Below, in pieces: positions 1 through 11,533 of a stretch of 64,000 nt of DNA. A program made the position numbers and the translations under genes. The DNA comes from Arachis hypogaea (lineage: Eukaryota; Streptophyta; Magnoliopsida; Fabales; Fabaceae), in NCBI RefSeq assembly GCF_003086295.3, contig NC_092048.1, positions 71,962,841 through 72,026,840 on the forward strand, written 5' to 3'. A model generated the notes under the pieces. The model was not told where the DNA came from, did no database searches, and was given only the letters and a program-made list of their open reading frames with translations. Position 1 is the stretch's first letter, and each line of letters opens with the position of its first letter.

Positions 1-204
1 AATCACAATAAAAGAAAGCTTGTTCGGAGGAATTTATATCAGGGGGTACTAATTTTCACCTCTCCCCCCTTGGACACATTTCTTTTAACCAACTGGAAGA
101 AGAGGAAGAAAATTCAACAATCAAGTGTCAAGCTAGTGACATTAAAGAAGCGCTCGTTGGGAGGCAACCCGATAATTTCTATCCTTAGTTATTTTTCGTG
201 GTAG
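1..204 (+). CDS. B/I-family ORF, C-terminal fragment
   Basis: Open in frame 1 from the window edge to a TAG at 202-204. It carries the basic C-terminus seen in element I (residues KRKLVRRNL, then TSPPLDTFLLTNWKKRKK), so this is the real frame. The protein is lysine/arginine-rich here and I recognise no catalytic motif. The last codons overlap the conserved hairpin at 126-173, so the end of the ORF and the RNA motif coincide. It is not annotated as gag because no gag domain can be seen. Function unknown. Confidence 0.6.
   Translation, partial: NHNKRKLVRRNLYQGVLIFTSPPLDTFLLTNWKKRKKIQQSSVKLVTLKKRSLGGNPIISILSYFSW
126..173 (+). other. Conserved hairpin at the 3' end of the first ORF (B copy)
   Basis: Contains TGTCAAGCTAgTGACA followed by AAGAAGCGCTCGTTGGGAGG and CAACCC. 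The same block follows the first ORF of A2 (11341-11387), A (19984-20030), I (46462-46511) and F (62168-62213). TTGGGaggcaaCCCAA can fold on itself. Role unknown. Confidence 0.7.
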
Positions 205-332
205 TGATTTTCTTGTTTATTTGATTTTTATAGATTTTTTACTGGTTTTTCTTTCATTTTACGTATCTTTTGATCATGCAGCTATTTTAGAACAGGAACC
301 GAAAACTTCAAAAAAAAAAAAAAAAAAAACGA

Positions 333-556
333 GCACACGACGCGCAAGCATCGCTAACGCGTACGCGTCACATGTGTGTGCGTGAAAAATAAAATTGAAC
401 AGAGAGTTGTGCAGGAGTGATGCTGGTGGCATCCCTAGCGCACAAGCCCCACCACGCATGCGCGTCGTTTTCCCATTCTGGCCGTTCATGCGTACGTGTC
501 GCTTGAAATTGGCGCGATCCACGCGTACGCGTGCCATACGCGTACGTGTAGCATGC
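333..556 (+). repeat. Palindrome array, ACGCGTACGCGT type, internal copy of B
   Basis: Irregular repeats of self-complementary cores such as ACGCGTACGCGT (357-368), GCGCATGCGC-like and ACGCGTACGTGT, spaced by unrelated sequence. The same words occur in the LTR of B at 24728-24945. It lies between the first-ORF hairpin and the stem-loop at 684. Confidence 0.75.
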
Positions 557-683
557 GACGTCCAATTAAACCACCTCAGCGCCTGATTTCATATCATCCA
601 CCCCCCAATCCTAATTATCTCTTGTTCTTTTATCCTTTTATTCTTCTTTCATCATACTTTTTGTTTTTGTTTTTAGTTCTTCT

Positions 684-720
684 TTGCTTGAGGACAAGCA
701 AACATTTAAGTTTGGTGTTG
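684..720 (+). other. Stem-loop TTGCTTGAGGACAAGCAA plus AAGTTTGGTGTTG (B, internal)
   Basis: An inverted repeat (684-701) is followed 6 bp later by AAGTTTGGTGTTG (708-720). The same module recurs before the 3' LTR of the element at 24495-24532. A short ATGGTACCAAAGGGAAGC-like start resembles the ATGGCACC start of ORF2 in A-type elements, but no long ORF follows. Confidence 0.65.
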
Positions 721-1393
721 ACGCTTTGCTTATGGCTTTTCTGTCTAATTTTATGGTACCAAAGGGAAGCGAATCATCTTCACGGAGGAACACAACCTGA
801 AGAATAAAACGACCGCTAGAATAACTGAGGTGGTTGAGTTCCTTTCATTCTATATTCCTTCTCGCTCTTACTATGTAATGTTCCGGTTTTCTGCTAGTTT
901 GCTTTGTTTATTGCATGATCCTTTATTAGATAAATTCCTAGGTTTTAGTTTATTTATGTTATTTTCAAGTATTTTTTGTTAGTTGCTTTAATTCCGAACG
1001 GTGTCTCATGTATTGCCCACTGATGAGCGGATAATTTATACGCTTTTTGGCATTGTTTTTACATAGTTTTTAGTATGATTTAGTTAGTTTTTAGTATATT
1101 TTTATTAGTTTTTAAATAAAAATCACATTTCTGGACTTTATTATGAGTTTGTGTGTTTTTCTGTGATTTCAGGTATTTTCTGGCTGAAATTGAGGGACTT
1201 GAGAAAAAATCAGATTCAGAGGTTGAAGAAGGATTGCAGATGCTGTTGGATTCTGACCTCCCTATACTCAAAGTAGATTTTCTGGAGCTACAGAACTCCA
1301 AATGGTACACTCTCAATTGCGTTGGAAAGTAGACATCCAGGGCTTTCCAGAAATATATAATAGTCCATAATTTGTTCGAGTTTAGACAACGCA

Positions 1394-1505
1394 AACTGGC
1401 GTTCAACGCCAGTTCCATGTTGCATTCTGGAGTTAAACGCCAGAAACAGGTTGCAAAGTGGAGTTAAACGCCAGAAACAGGTTACAAACAGGCGCCCAAC
1501 TCCAA
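1394..1505 (+). repeat. Palindrome array, CTGGCGTTCAACGCCAG type, in the 5' LTR of A
   Basis: One perfect palindrome ACTGGCGTTCAACGCCAGT is followed by half-diverged units (CTGGAGTTAAACGCCAG and similar) at about 30-35 bp spacing. It ends about 115 bp upstream of the TATA box. Homologous arrays are at 5993-6099, 15001-15108, 22356-22467, 54122-54228 and 56722-56828. Confidence 0.9.
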
Positions 1506-1621
1506 GAGAAGCCTCTACACGTGTAAAGCTCAATGCTCAGCCCAAGCACATACCAAATGGGCCTTGGAAGTGGATTTCTGCATCATTTACTCATTTCTGT
1601 AAACCCTAGTAACTAGTTTAG

Positions 1622-1630
1622 TATAAATAG
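1622..1630 (+). promoter_or_regulatory. LTR TATA box of element A
   Basis: TATAAATAG in an AT-rich promoter-like setting. Equivalent boxes occur in A2 (6181 and 15223), the A 3' LTR (22582), E (54348) and E/F (56947). It is the likely RNA polymerase II core promoter of the element. Confidence 0.65.
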
Positions 1631-2700
1631 GACTTTTTACTATTGTATTTACATCTTTTGGAACATCTTTTGGATTATCTTTTGATCCTTTGATCATGTT
1701 TAGGGGGCTGGCCTCTTGGCCATGCCTAGACCTTGTTCTTATGTATTTTCAACGGTAGAGTTTCTACACACCATAGATTAAGGTGTGGAGCTCTGCTGTT
1801 CCTAATGAATTAATGCAAAGTACTATTGTTTTTCTATTCAATTCAAGCTTATTCCTATTCTAAGATATCCATTCGCACACAAGAACATGATGAATGTGAT
1901 GATTATGTGACGCTCATCATCATTCTCACTTATGAACGCGTGCCTGACACACAATTCCGTTCTACATGCAAACAAGCTAGAATGAGTATCTCTTAGGTAT
2001 CTAATACAGGGGACCGAGTCCGAGATATTGGAATCTTTGTGGTATAAGTTAGAACCCATGGTTGGCCATTCTTGAGATCCAAAAAGTCTAAACCTTGTCT
2101 GTGGTATTCCGAGTAGGATCTGGGAAGGGATGGCTGTGACGAGCTTCAAACTCGCGAGTGCTGGGCATAGTGACAGATGCAAAAGGAGAGTAAATCCTAT
2201 TCCAGTATGATCGAGAACCGACAGATGATTAGCCATGTAGTGACAGCGCATTGGACCATTTTCACAGAGAGGACGGGATGTAGCCATTGACAACGGTGAT
2301 GCCCAACATACAGCTTGCCATGGAAAGGAGTAGGAATGATTGGATGAAGACAGCAGGAAAGCAGAGGTTCAGGAGGAACGAAAGCATCTCTATACACTTA
2401 TCTGAAATTCTCACCAATGAATTACATAAGTATCTCTATCCTAGTTTATATTTTATTTATATTTATTATCAATTCACCATAACCATTTAAATCCGCCTAA
2501 CTGAGATTCATAAGGTGACCATAGCTTGCTTCAGGCCGACAATCTCCGTGGGATCGACCCTTACTCACGTAAGGTTTATTACTTGGACGACCCAGTGCAC
2601 TTGCTGGTTAGTTGTGCAGAATTGTGACAAAGTGTGATTCACGTTTGAGAGCTCCAAGTTTTTTTGGCGTCGTTGTTGATGATCGCAATTTCGTGCACCA

Positions 2701-4702
2701 ATTTCGCATTTGTTTTTGGCAACAACAGTGCCAAGTTTTTGGTCTGGCAACAACACCAAGTTTTTGGCACCGTTGCCGGGGATTGTTCGAGTTTGGACAA
2801 CTGACGGTTCATCTTGTTACTCAGATTAGGTAAATTTATTTTAATTTTAAGCTTTTTGTTTTTATTATTCTTAATTTCGAAAAAAATAAAAAATAAATAT
2901 TTTCAAAAATATATTTTTCTTCAGAATTTTTAAGAATGAATTCTAGTGTTTCATGATGATTTGTTGAATCCTGGCTAGCTGTAAGCCATGTCTAATCTTT
3001 TGGACCGGGGTTTCAACTTATCATCACAAGAGCTTGTTGATCTTCACCCATTTGGCAGTTACACACATAGCTGTTTTATACATGGGAGGTGGGCAATATC
3101 TGCTGAAGCTTGGCTGGCCATTGGCCATGTCTAGTGTTTTGGACCGGAGCTTTCACTGAAAGCTTGGCTAGCTAATAAGCCATGTCTAATTCCTGGACCG
3201 GAGCTTTAGACTAACATTGAAGATTCCTGGAATTCTTATTAAAAATTTTGAAATCCTTAGTTTTCTTTTTCCAAAATATTTTCGAAAAATATCAAAAATT
3301 TTAATAAAATCATAAAATCAAAAATAATTTGATGTTTCTTGTTTAAGTCTTGTTTCAGTTTTTAAGTTTGGTGTCAATTGCATGTTTATCTCTTTCTTGC
3401 ATTTTTCGAAAATCCATGCATTGCATTCTTCATGATCTTCAAGTTGTTCTTGGTAAGTCTTCTTGTTTGATCTTTAAAATTTCTTGTTTGGTGTCTTTTC
3501 TTGTTTCTCATATGCATTTTCGAATTATTAATGTCTCAACATTGAAAATTTCTGAGTTTGGTGTCTTGCATGTTTTTCTTTTCTTAAAAATTTTCAAAAA
3601 TAAGTTCTTGGTGTTCATCTTGACATTCAAAGTGTTCTTGGTGTTCATCTTGACATTCATAGTGTTCTTGCATGCATCATTTGTTTTGATCCAAAATTTT
3701 CATGCATTGAGTCTTTTTTATGTTTTTCTCTCTCATCGTTAAAATTCAAAAATAAAAAAATATCTTTTCCTTATTTCACTCCTAATTTTCGAAAATTTGA
3801 TTTGATTTAGTCAAAATTTTTAAAAATTTAATTGTTTCTTATGAGTCAAATCAAATTTTCAATTTAAAAATTCTATCTTTTTCAAATCTTTTCAAAGAAA
3901 TCAAATCTTTTTCATTTTTCCTTTCATAATTTCGAAAATTTCAAATTTATTTTCAAAATCTTTTTCTTATTTCCATTTTATATTTTCGAAATTAATGCTA
4001 ACAATTAAGGTGATTGATTCAAAAATTTTAAGTTGTTACTTGCCTATTAAGAAAGGTTCAATCTTTAAATTTTCAAATAATATCTTTTTGTTTCTTGTTA
4101 GTCAAGTAATCAACTTTAATTTTCAAAATCAAATCTTTTTTAAATTTCTTTTTCAAATCTTTTTCAAAATAAGTTTCAATCACATCTTTTTCAAAATCAA
4201 TTTCAAAATCTTTTCTAACTTATTTTCTAGCTTCTTCTCTTTTCAAAACTGATTTTCAAATCTTTTTCAATTAATCTTATCTTTTTGTTTGATTCATATC
4301 TTTTTCAAAACTACCTAACTAACTCTCTCTTTCTAATTTTCGAAAATCCCGTCCCTCTTTTTCAAAATTCCTTTTTTATTAACTAATTGTTTTAGTTTTT
4401 ACTTTAAATTAATTTCATTTTTCTTTTTTGTATTTTCGAATTCTAACTTTAAATTTAATTTAAAAAAAATATTTTTTAATTTAATTTATTTAATTTTCAA
4501 ATTCTCTTATCTTTCATCCCCTTCTGTTTATTTATTCATCTACTAACACCCCTCTTTCACCAAAGAATTCGAACTCATTCCTCTCCCTTGTATTTGGATT
4601 CTAATCTTTTCCTTCCTCCATTATTCTCTTCTTATACTTACATAAGGAATCTCTATACTGTGACATAGAGGATTCCATATTTTCTGTTCTCTTCTTTTTC
4701 AT
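2701..4702 (+). other. AT-rich leader of element A
   Basis: No credible gene. Positions 2701-2764 hold partial repeats of the LTR/PBS junction (AAGTTTTTGG three times). From 2800 on, the strand is strongly T-rich with at least nine TTCGAA palindromes, mostly as TTTTCGAAAA (for example near 3280, 3408, 3788, 3934 and 4338). AAGTTTGGTGTC or a close variant occurs near 3363, 3483 and 3557. 'Tggct(a/g)gct...aagccatgtct' stem-loop blocks recur at 2972-3185. Small ORFs here are Phe-rich by-products of the T-rich strand. Confidence 0.7.
2765..2781 (+). other. Primer-binding site of A, tRNA-Asp type
   Basis: TGGCACCGTTGCCGGGG is complementary to the 3' end of plant nuclear tRNA-Asp(GUC) with one mismatch (A at 2769). 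It starts 64 bp after the LTR end, unlike A2 and F where the gap is 6 bp. Confidence 0.8.
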
Positions 4703-5616
4703 ATGAGCAGGAACAAGGATAAGAACATTCTTGTTGAAGCTGATCCTGAACCTGAAAGGACTCTGAAGAGGAAGCTAAGGGAAGCTAAAGCACAACTCTC
4801 TAGAGAAAATCTGACAGAAATTTTCGAAAAAGAAGGAGACATGGCCGAAAATAATAACAATGCAAAGAAGATGCTTCGTGACTTTACTGCACCAAATTCC
4901 AATTTACATGGAAGAAGCATCTCAATCCCTGCCATTGGAGCAAACAATTTTGAGCTGAAACCTCAATTAGTTTCTCTGATGCAACAGAACTGCAAAATTC
5001 ATGGACTTCAATCAGAAGATCCTTTTCAGTTCTTAACTGAATTCTTGCAGATCTGTGACACTGTTAAGACCAATGGGGTTGATCCCGAGGTCTACAGGCT
5101 TATGCTTTTCCCATTTGCTATAAGAGACAGAGCTAGAATATGATTGGATTATCAACCTAAAGATAGCCTGAACTCTTGGGATAAGCTGGTCACGGCTTTC
5201 TTAGCCAAGTTCTTTCCTCCTCAAAAGCTTAGCAAGCTTAGAGTGGATGTTCAAACCTTCAAACAGAAAGAAGGTGAATCCCTCTATGAAGCTTGGGAGA
5301 GATACAAGGAACTGACCAAAAAGTGTCCTTTTGACATGCTTTCAGAATGGACCATCCTGGATATATTCTATGATGGTCTGTCTGAACTATCAAAGATGTC
5401 ACTGGACTATTCTACAGGTGGATCCATTCACCTAAAGAAAACACCTGCAGAAACTCAGGAACCCATTGACATGGTTGCAAATATCTAGTTCATGTACACT
5501 TTTGAAAGGAATCTTGTGAGTAACGGGACGCCTCAGAGGAAATGAGTTCTTGAAATTGATACTCTGAATGCCATATTGGCTCAGAACAAAATATTGACTC
5601 AACAAGTCAATATGAT
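4703..5616 (+). pseudogene. Element A gag-protease ORF, part 1 (gag)
   Basis: N-terminal two-thirds of a Ty3/gypsy-type gag. The ATG at 4703 begins MSRNKDKNILVEADPEPERT, the same start as in A2 and F. A highly charged N-terminus (residues 1-45) is followed by the retrotransposon gag core (about 80-260), with the landmarks FPFAIRDRARI, SWDKLVTAFLAKFFPP and LYEAWERYKEL. In-frame stops are at 5141-5143 (TGA for the Trp codon), 5486-5488 (TAG for Gln) and 5543-5545 (TGA). The copy is broken at 5616 by insertion of A2 and resumes at 16261. There is no zinc knuckle. Capsid-like function is expected for the family, but this copy is dead. Confidence 0.88.
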
Positions 5617-7218
5617 TGATGAGAGGATAATTTATACGCTTTTTGGTATTGTTTTTAGTATGTTTTTAGTAGGATCTAGTTACTTTTAGGGATGTTTTTA
5701 TTAGTTTTTATGTTAAATTCACATTTCTGGACTTTACTATGAGTTTGTGTGTTTTTCTGTGATTTCAGATATTTTCTGGCTAAAATTGAGGGACTTGAGC
5801 AAAAATTAGATTCAGAGGTAGAAGAAGGACTGCTGATGCTGTTGGATTCTGACCTCCCTGCACTCAAAGTAGATTTTCTGGAGCTACAGAATTCAAAATG
5901 GCACGCTTCCAATTGCGTTGAAAAGTAGAAATCCAGGGCTTTCCAGAAATATATAATAGTCCATATTTGGCCGAGTTTAGATGATGCCAAAGGGCGTTGA
6001 ACGCCAGTTCTACGCTGCAGTCTGAAGTTAAACGCCAGAAACACGTCACGAACCAGAGTTGAACGCCAGAAACACGTTACAAACTGGCGTTCAACTCCAA
6101 GAATGACCTCTCCAAGTGGGCCCCGGAAGTGGGTTTATGCATCAATTACTTATTTCTGTAAACCCTAGTAACTAGTTTAGTATAAATAGAACTTTTTACT
6201 AGTCTTTTAGACATCTTATGATTTTTAGTTCATCTTTAGATCATATTGATCACGTTTGGGGGCTGGCCTCTCGGCCATGCCTGAACCTTCATCACTTATG
6301 TATTTTCAATGGTAGAGTTTCTTCACTCCATGGATTAAGGTGTGGAGCTCTGCTGTTCTTCATGAATTAACGCAAAGTACTACTGTTTTTTATTCAATTC
6401 AACTTATTCCGCTTCTAAGATATTCATTCGTACTCCAACATGAATGTGATGAATGTGACAATCATCATCATTCCCCCACGAACGCGTGCTTGACAACCAC
6501 TTCCGTTCCACCTTAGATTGAATGAATATCTCTTGGATCTCTTAATCAGAATCTTCGTGGTATAAGCTAGATTGATGGCGGCATTCATGAGAGTCCGGAA
6601 AGTCTAAACCTTGTTTGTGGTATTCCGAGTAGGATTCAGGGATTGAATGACTGTGACGAAGTTCAAACTCGCGAGTGCTGGGCGTAGTGACAGACGCAAA
6701 AGGAGGGTGAATCCTATTCCAGTATGATCGAGAACCTCAAATGATTAGCCGTGCTGTGACAGAGCATTTGGACCTTTTTCACAAGAGTCTGGGATGTAAC
6801 CATTGACAATGGTGATGCCCTTACATAAAGCTTGCCAAGGAAAGGAGTAGGACTGATTGGATGAAGACAGCAGGAAAGCAGAAGTTCAGAAGAACGAAAG
6901 TATCTCTATACGCTTATCTGAAATTCCCACCAATGAATTACATAAGTGTTTCTATCTTTATTTTCTATTTATTTATTATTTATTTTTGAAAACTCTATAA
7001 CCGTTTGATATCCGCCTGACTGAGATTTACAAGGTGACCATAGCTTGCTTCATACCAACAATCTCCGTGGGATCGACCCTTACTCACGTAAGGTTTTATT
7101 ACTTGGACGACCCAGTGCACTTGCTGGTTAGTTGTATCGAAGTTGTGACAAATCATAAATTAAGATTAGAGCACCAAGTTTTTGGAGCTATTACCAGGGA
7201 TCACAATTTCATGCACCA
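5617..7218 (+). repeat. 5' LTR of element A2
   Basis: 1602 bp, TGATGAGAGG...GCACCA. Palindrome array 5993-6099, TATA box TATAAATAGA at 6181. A stretch of about 35 bp present in the 3' LTR (15123-15160) is missing here, between short matches CCA(A/C)GTG. The final 46 bp contain a decayed PBS (7183-7200). Confidence 0.92.
7183..7200 (+). other. Fossil PBS inside the LTR end of A2
   Basis: TGGAGCTATTACCAGGGA, preceded by CACCAAGTTTT, is a diverged copy of the true LTR/PBS junction (CACCAAGTTTT then TGGCGCCGTTGCCGGGGA at 7225-7242) 42 bp downstream. It is present in every A-type LTR of the window. Confidence 0.7.
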
Positions 7219-7224
7219 AGTTTT

Positions 7225-7241
7225 TGGCGCCGTTGCCGGGG
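7225..7241 (+). other. Primer-binding site of A2, tRNA-Asp
   Basis: TGGCGCCGTTGCCGGGG is an exact complement of the 3' end (including CCA) of plant tRNA-Asp(GUC). It lies 6 bp after the LTR. Confidence 0.9.
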
Positions 7242-9023
7242 ATTGTTCGAGTTTGGACAACTGACGGTTCATCTTGTTGCTCAGATTGGGTAATTTTCTT
7301 CTTATTTTATTTTCAAAAAGTTTTCAAAAAAATTTTTCAAAAATATTTTCCTCTTTTTCGTTTTTACCAAAAAAATATTTTTTTTCTTCAGAATTTTTAA
7401 GAATGAATTCTAGAGTTTCATGAAGCATGTAGAATCCTGGCTGGCTGTAAAGCCATGTCCAAATTCCTTTGGACTGAGGATTCAACTAATCACTTCAATG
7501 CATGTAATAGCATACTAAAGCTTGGCTGGCTATTAAGCCATGTCTAACCATCAGATTGGAGCTTTAGACTAAAGAGCACAAGATTCCTGGAATTCATATT
7601 AAAAATTTTGGAATCCTTATTTTTCTTTTTCACATTAATTTTCGAAAAATCATAAAATCAAAAAAAAAAATAAAAAAATTTTTTTATGTTGTTTGTTTGA
7701 GTCCTGTGTCAAATTTTAAGTTTGGTGTCAATTTCATACTCATCTTGCATTTTTTCGAAAATTGCATTCATGCATTGTATTCATCATGATCTTCAAGTTG
7801 TTCTTGATAAACCTTCTTGATTGATCTTCATGTTATATTGTTGTGTGTTGTATGGTGTTTTTCATATGCATTCTTGAATTCTTAGTGTCTAAATATTAAA
7901 AATTTCTAAGTTTGGTGTCTTACATGTTTTCTTTGTATAAAAAATTTTTCAAAAATATGTTCTTGATGTTCATCATAATCTTCAAAGTGTTCTTGGTGTT
8001 CATCTTGACATTCATAGTGTTCTTGCATGCATCACATATTTTGATCCAAAATTTTCATGCATTGAGTCTTTTTGATGTTTTTCTCTTTCATCATTAAAAA
8101 TTCAAAAATCAAAAAAATATCTTTCCCTTTTTCACTCATAAAATTCGAAAATTTGAGTTGACTTTTTCAAAACTTTTTAAAATTTAGTTGTTTCCTATGA
8201 GTCAAATCAAATTTTCAATTTAAAAATCTTATCTTTTTCAAAAATCATATCTTTTTCATTTTTCTTATTTATTTTCAAAAATTTTAAAAATATTTTTCAA
8301 AAATAGTTTTCTTAATCTTATCTCATAATTTTCGAAAATATCATAAAAAATTAATGTTTTGATTCAAAAATTTCAAGTTTGTTACTTGCTTGTTAAGAAA
8401 GATTCAAACTTTAAGTTCTAGAATCATATCTTGTGATTACTTGTGAGTCAAGTCATTAATTTTGATTTTTAAAATTCAAATCTTTTTCAAAACTAATTTT
8501 AATCATATCTTTCTATCATATCTTTTTCAAAATTTTATCTTTTTCAAAAATTTGATTTTAAAATATCTTTTCTAACTTTTTATCTTTTAAAAATTGATTT
8601 TCAAAATTTGTTTCAACTAACTAATTAACTTTTTGTTTGTTTCTTATCTCTTTCAAAACTACCTAACTAACTATCCCTCTCTAATTTTCGAAAATACCTC
8701 CCCCTTTTTCAAAAATTCTTTTTAATTAATTAATTATTTCAATTTTTAATTTTAATTTTAATTTTATCTTAATTTTCGAAAATCATTAACTCTTTTTCAA
8801 AATTTATTTTCGAAAAATTCTTCTTCTCATCTCCTTCTATTTATTTATTCATTTACTAACACTTCTCTTCATCTTAAATCATTGCTTCTATCCTCACCCT
8901 TGTGTTTGGATTATCCATTCTTCTTCACTCTTATTCCCTTTCTTCTTCTACTAACAACAAAGGAACCTCTATACTGTAGTAAAAAGGATCCCTATTATTA
9001 TTTTCTATTCCCTTCTTTTTCAA
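7242..9023 (+). other. AT-rich leader of element A2
   Basis: Same composition and order as the leader of A: T-rich strand, recurrent TTTTCGAAAA palindromes (about 7641, 7755, 8330, 8690, 8776, 8810), AAGTTTGGTGTC at about 7719 and 7907, and a repeated block 'gttcttg(g/a)tgttcatc'. I see no gene in it. Confidence 0.7.
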
Positions 9024-11322
9024 ATGAGCAGGAGTAAGGACAAGAACATTCTTGTTGAAGCAGACCCTGAACCTGAAAGGACTCTGAAAAGGAAACTAAG
9101 AGAAGCTAAATTACAACAATCCAGAGACAACCTTACAGAAATTTTCAAAAAGGAAGAGGAGATGGCAGCCGAAAATAATAATAATGAAAGGAGGATGCTT
9201 GGTGACTTCACTGCACCTAATTCCAAATTACATGGAAGAAGCATCTCCATCCCTACCATTGGATCAAACAACTTTGAGCTGAAACCTCAATTAGTTTCTT
9301 TGATGCAACAAAACTGCAAGTTTCATGGACTTCCATCTGAAGATCCTTTTCAGTTCTTAACTGAATTCTTGTAGAACTGTGATACTATTAAGACTAATGA
9401 AGTAGATCCTGAAGTCTACAAGCTCATGCTTTTCCCTTTTGCTGTAAGAGACAGAGCTAGAATATGGTTGGACTCTCAACCTAAGGATAGCCTGAACTCT
9501 TGGGATAAGCTGGTCAAGGCTTTCTTAGCCAAGTTCTTTCCTCCTCAAAAGCTGAGTAAGCTTAGAGTGGATGTTCAAACCTTCAGACAGAAAGAAGGTG
9601 AATCCCTCTATGAAGCTTGGGAGAGATACAAGGAACTGACCAAAAAGTATCCTTCTGACATGCTTTCAGAATGGACCATCCTGGATATATTCTATGATGG
9701 TCTATCTGAATTAGCTAAGATGTCATTGGATACTTCTGCAGGTGGATCCATTCACCTAAAGAAAACACCTGCAAAAGCTCAAGAACTCATTGACATGGTT
9801 GCTAATAACCAGTTCATGTACACTTCTGAGAGGAATCCTGTGAGTAATGGGACGCCTCAGAAGAAGGGAGTTCTTGAAATTGATACTTTAAATGCCATAT
9901 TGGCCCAGAATAAAATATTGACTCAGCAAGTCAATATGATTTCTCAGAGTCTGAATGGAATGCAAGCTGCATCCAACAGTATTCAAGAGGCATCTTCTGA
10001 AGAAGAAGCTTATGATCCTGAGAACCCTGCAATAGCAGAGGTGAATTACATGGGTGAACCCTATGGAAACACGTATAATCCCTCATGGAGAAATCACCCA
10101 AATCTCTCATGGAAGGATCAACAAAAGCCTCAACAAGGCTTTAATAATGGTGGAAGAAACAGGTTTAGCAATAGCAAGCCTTTTCCATCATCCACTCAGC
10201 AACAGACAGAGAACTCTGAACAAAATACCTCTAATTTAGCAAACTTAGTCTCTGATCTATCTAAGGCCACTCTGAGTTTCATGAATGAAACAAGGTCCTC
10301 CATTAGAAATTTGGAGGGACAAGTGGGCCAGCTGAGTAAGAAGATCACTGAAACCCCTCCTAGTGCTCTCCCAAGCAATACAGAAGAAAATCCAAAAGGA
10401 GAGTGCAAGGCCATTGATATAACCATCATGGCTGAATCCAAGGAGGAAGGGGAGAATGTGAATCCCAAGGAGGAAGACCTCCTGGGACGTCCAGTGATCA
10501 ACAAGGAGTTTCCCTTTGAGGAACCAAAGGACTCTGAGGCTCATCTAGAGACCATAGAGATTCCATTAAACCTCCTTACACCCTTCATGAGCTCTGATGA
10601 GTATTCTTCTTCTGAAGAGAATGAAGATGTTACTGAAGAGCAAGTTGCCAAGTTCCTTGGGCAATCATGAAGCTGAATACCAATTTAATTGGTAGTGAGA
10701 CTTGGGGAGATGAACCTCCCCTGTTCACCAATGAACTAAATGCATTGGATCAACTGAGATTGCCTCAGAAGAAACAGGATCCTGGAAAGTTCCTAATACC
10801 TTGTACCATAGGCACTATGATCTTTGAGAAGGCTCTATGTGACCTTGGGTCAGGAATAAACCTCATGCCACTCTCTGTAATGGAGAAACTGGGAATCTTT
10901 GAGGTACAAGCTGCTAAAATCTCATTAAGATGGCAGAGAATTCCAGAAAATAGGTTTATTGACAAGTAGAGGACATATTAGTAAAGGTTGAAGGCCTTTA
11001 CATCCCTGCTGATTTCATAATCCTAGATACTGGGAAGGATGAGGATGAATCCATCATCCTTGGAAGACCCTTCCTAGCCACAGCAAGAGCTGTGATTGAT
11101 GTTGACAGAGGTGAACTAGTCCTTCAATTAATTGAGGACTCCCTTGTGTTTAAAACTCAAGGTTACCCTTCTTTAAACATGGAAAAGAGGCACAGTAAGC
11201 TTCTCTCACTGCAGAGTCAACCAGAGCCCCCACAGTCAAACTCTAAGTTTGGTGTTGAACTCCCATATCCAGACTCTAAGTTTGGTGTTGGGGAGTCTCA
11301 ACAATGCTCTGAACATCTGTGA
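9024..11322 (+). pseudogene. A2 gag-protease ORF
   Basis: Retrotransposon gag fused to a retropepsin-like domain. Starts at ATG 9024 (MSRSKDKNILVEADPEPERT). The gag core covers roughly residues 80-260, then an Asn/Gln-rich linker (GEPYGNTYNPSWRNHPNLSW), then the protease with ALCDLGSGINLMPLSVMEKL (active-site Asp in DLGS) and ILGRPFLATARAVIDVDRGE. It ends at TGA 11320-11322 after repeated SKFGV units. Defects: TAG at 9372-9374, a 1-bp frameshift near 10660 (ORF closes at 10670), and a further frame change between about 10930 and 10990. No RT, RNase H or integrase follows, which is the normal state of this family rather than a recent loss. The TAG is shared with F. Confidence 0.9.
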
Positions 11323-11340
11323 GGCTCCATGAGAGCCTAC

Positions 11341-11387
11341 TGTCAAGCTATTGACATTAAAAAAGTACTTGTTGGGAGGCAACCCAA
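11341..11387 (+). other. Conserved hairpin after gag-protease (A2)
   Basis: TGTCAAGCTATTGACA, then the GTACTTGTTGGGAGGCAACC block. Unlike in B it lies after the stop codon, so its conservation is not due to coding. Confidence 0.7.
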
Positions 11388-11533
11388 TTTTTATTTATTT
11401 AATTTTAATTTATTTTTATTGTTATTTCATGTTTTATTAGGTTCATGATCATGTGGAGTCACAAAATAAAGCAAAAAATTAAAAACAGAATCAAAAACAG
11501 CAGAAGAAAAATCACACCCTAGAGGAGGATCTT

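Larger units (their letters stand above)
1..1020 (+). mobile_element. Element B, internal fragment left of the A insertion
   Basis: Internal part of a non-autonomous LTR retrotransposon whose left side is off-window. Positions 1-175 and 680-800 align with 46325-46515 and 46635-46760 of element I, so B and I are one family. Element A interrupts it after 1020. The B sequence resumes at 23661 after a 5-bp duplication (CCCAC at 1016-1020 and 23661-23665), and reads on into the same 'ctgaacttgaaa' context seen uninterrupted at 46958. Confidence 0.88.
1021..2700 (+). repeat. 5' LTR of element A
   Basis: 1680 bp, TG...CA ends. From the left it holds a U3 with a purine-rich stretch, the palindrome array 1394-1505, a TATA box TATAAATAG at 1622-1630, then the conserved 3' domain near 2547 (GTGGGATCGACCCTTACTCA). 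The last 60 bp include CCAAGTTTTTTTGGCGTCG, which looks like an older PBS captured inside the LTR. The 3' LTR has almost the same length (1679 bp). Confidence 0.93.

Noticed and set aside
7034..7264. 76-codon ORF repeated at 16076, 55189 and 57812
   Set aside because: Lies across the conserved LTR 3' domain and PBS. Repeated because the LTR is repeated, and the reading frame is not preserved between LTR families.
10196..10544. Minus-strand ORFs antisense to gag of A2 (also 16521, 60991)
   Set aside because: Shadow frames of the real gag-protease ORF. They appear in each copy only because gag is conserved.
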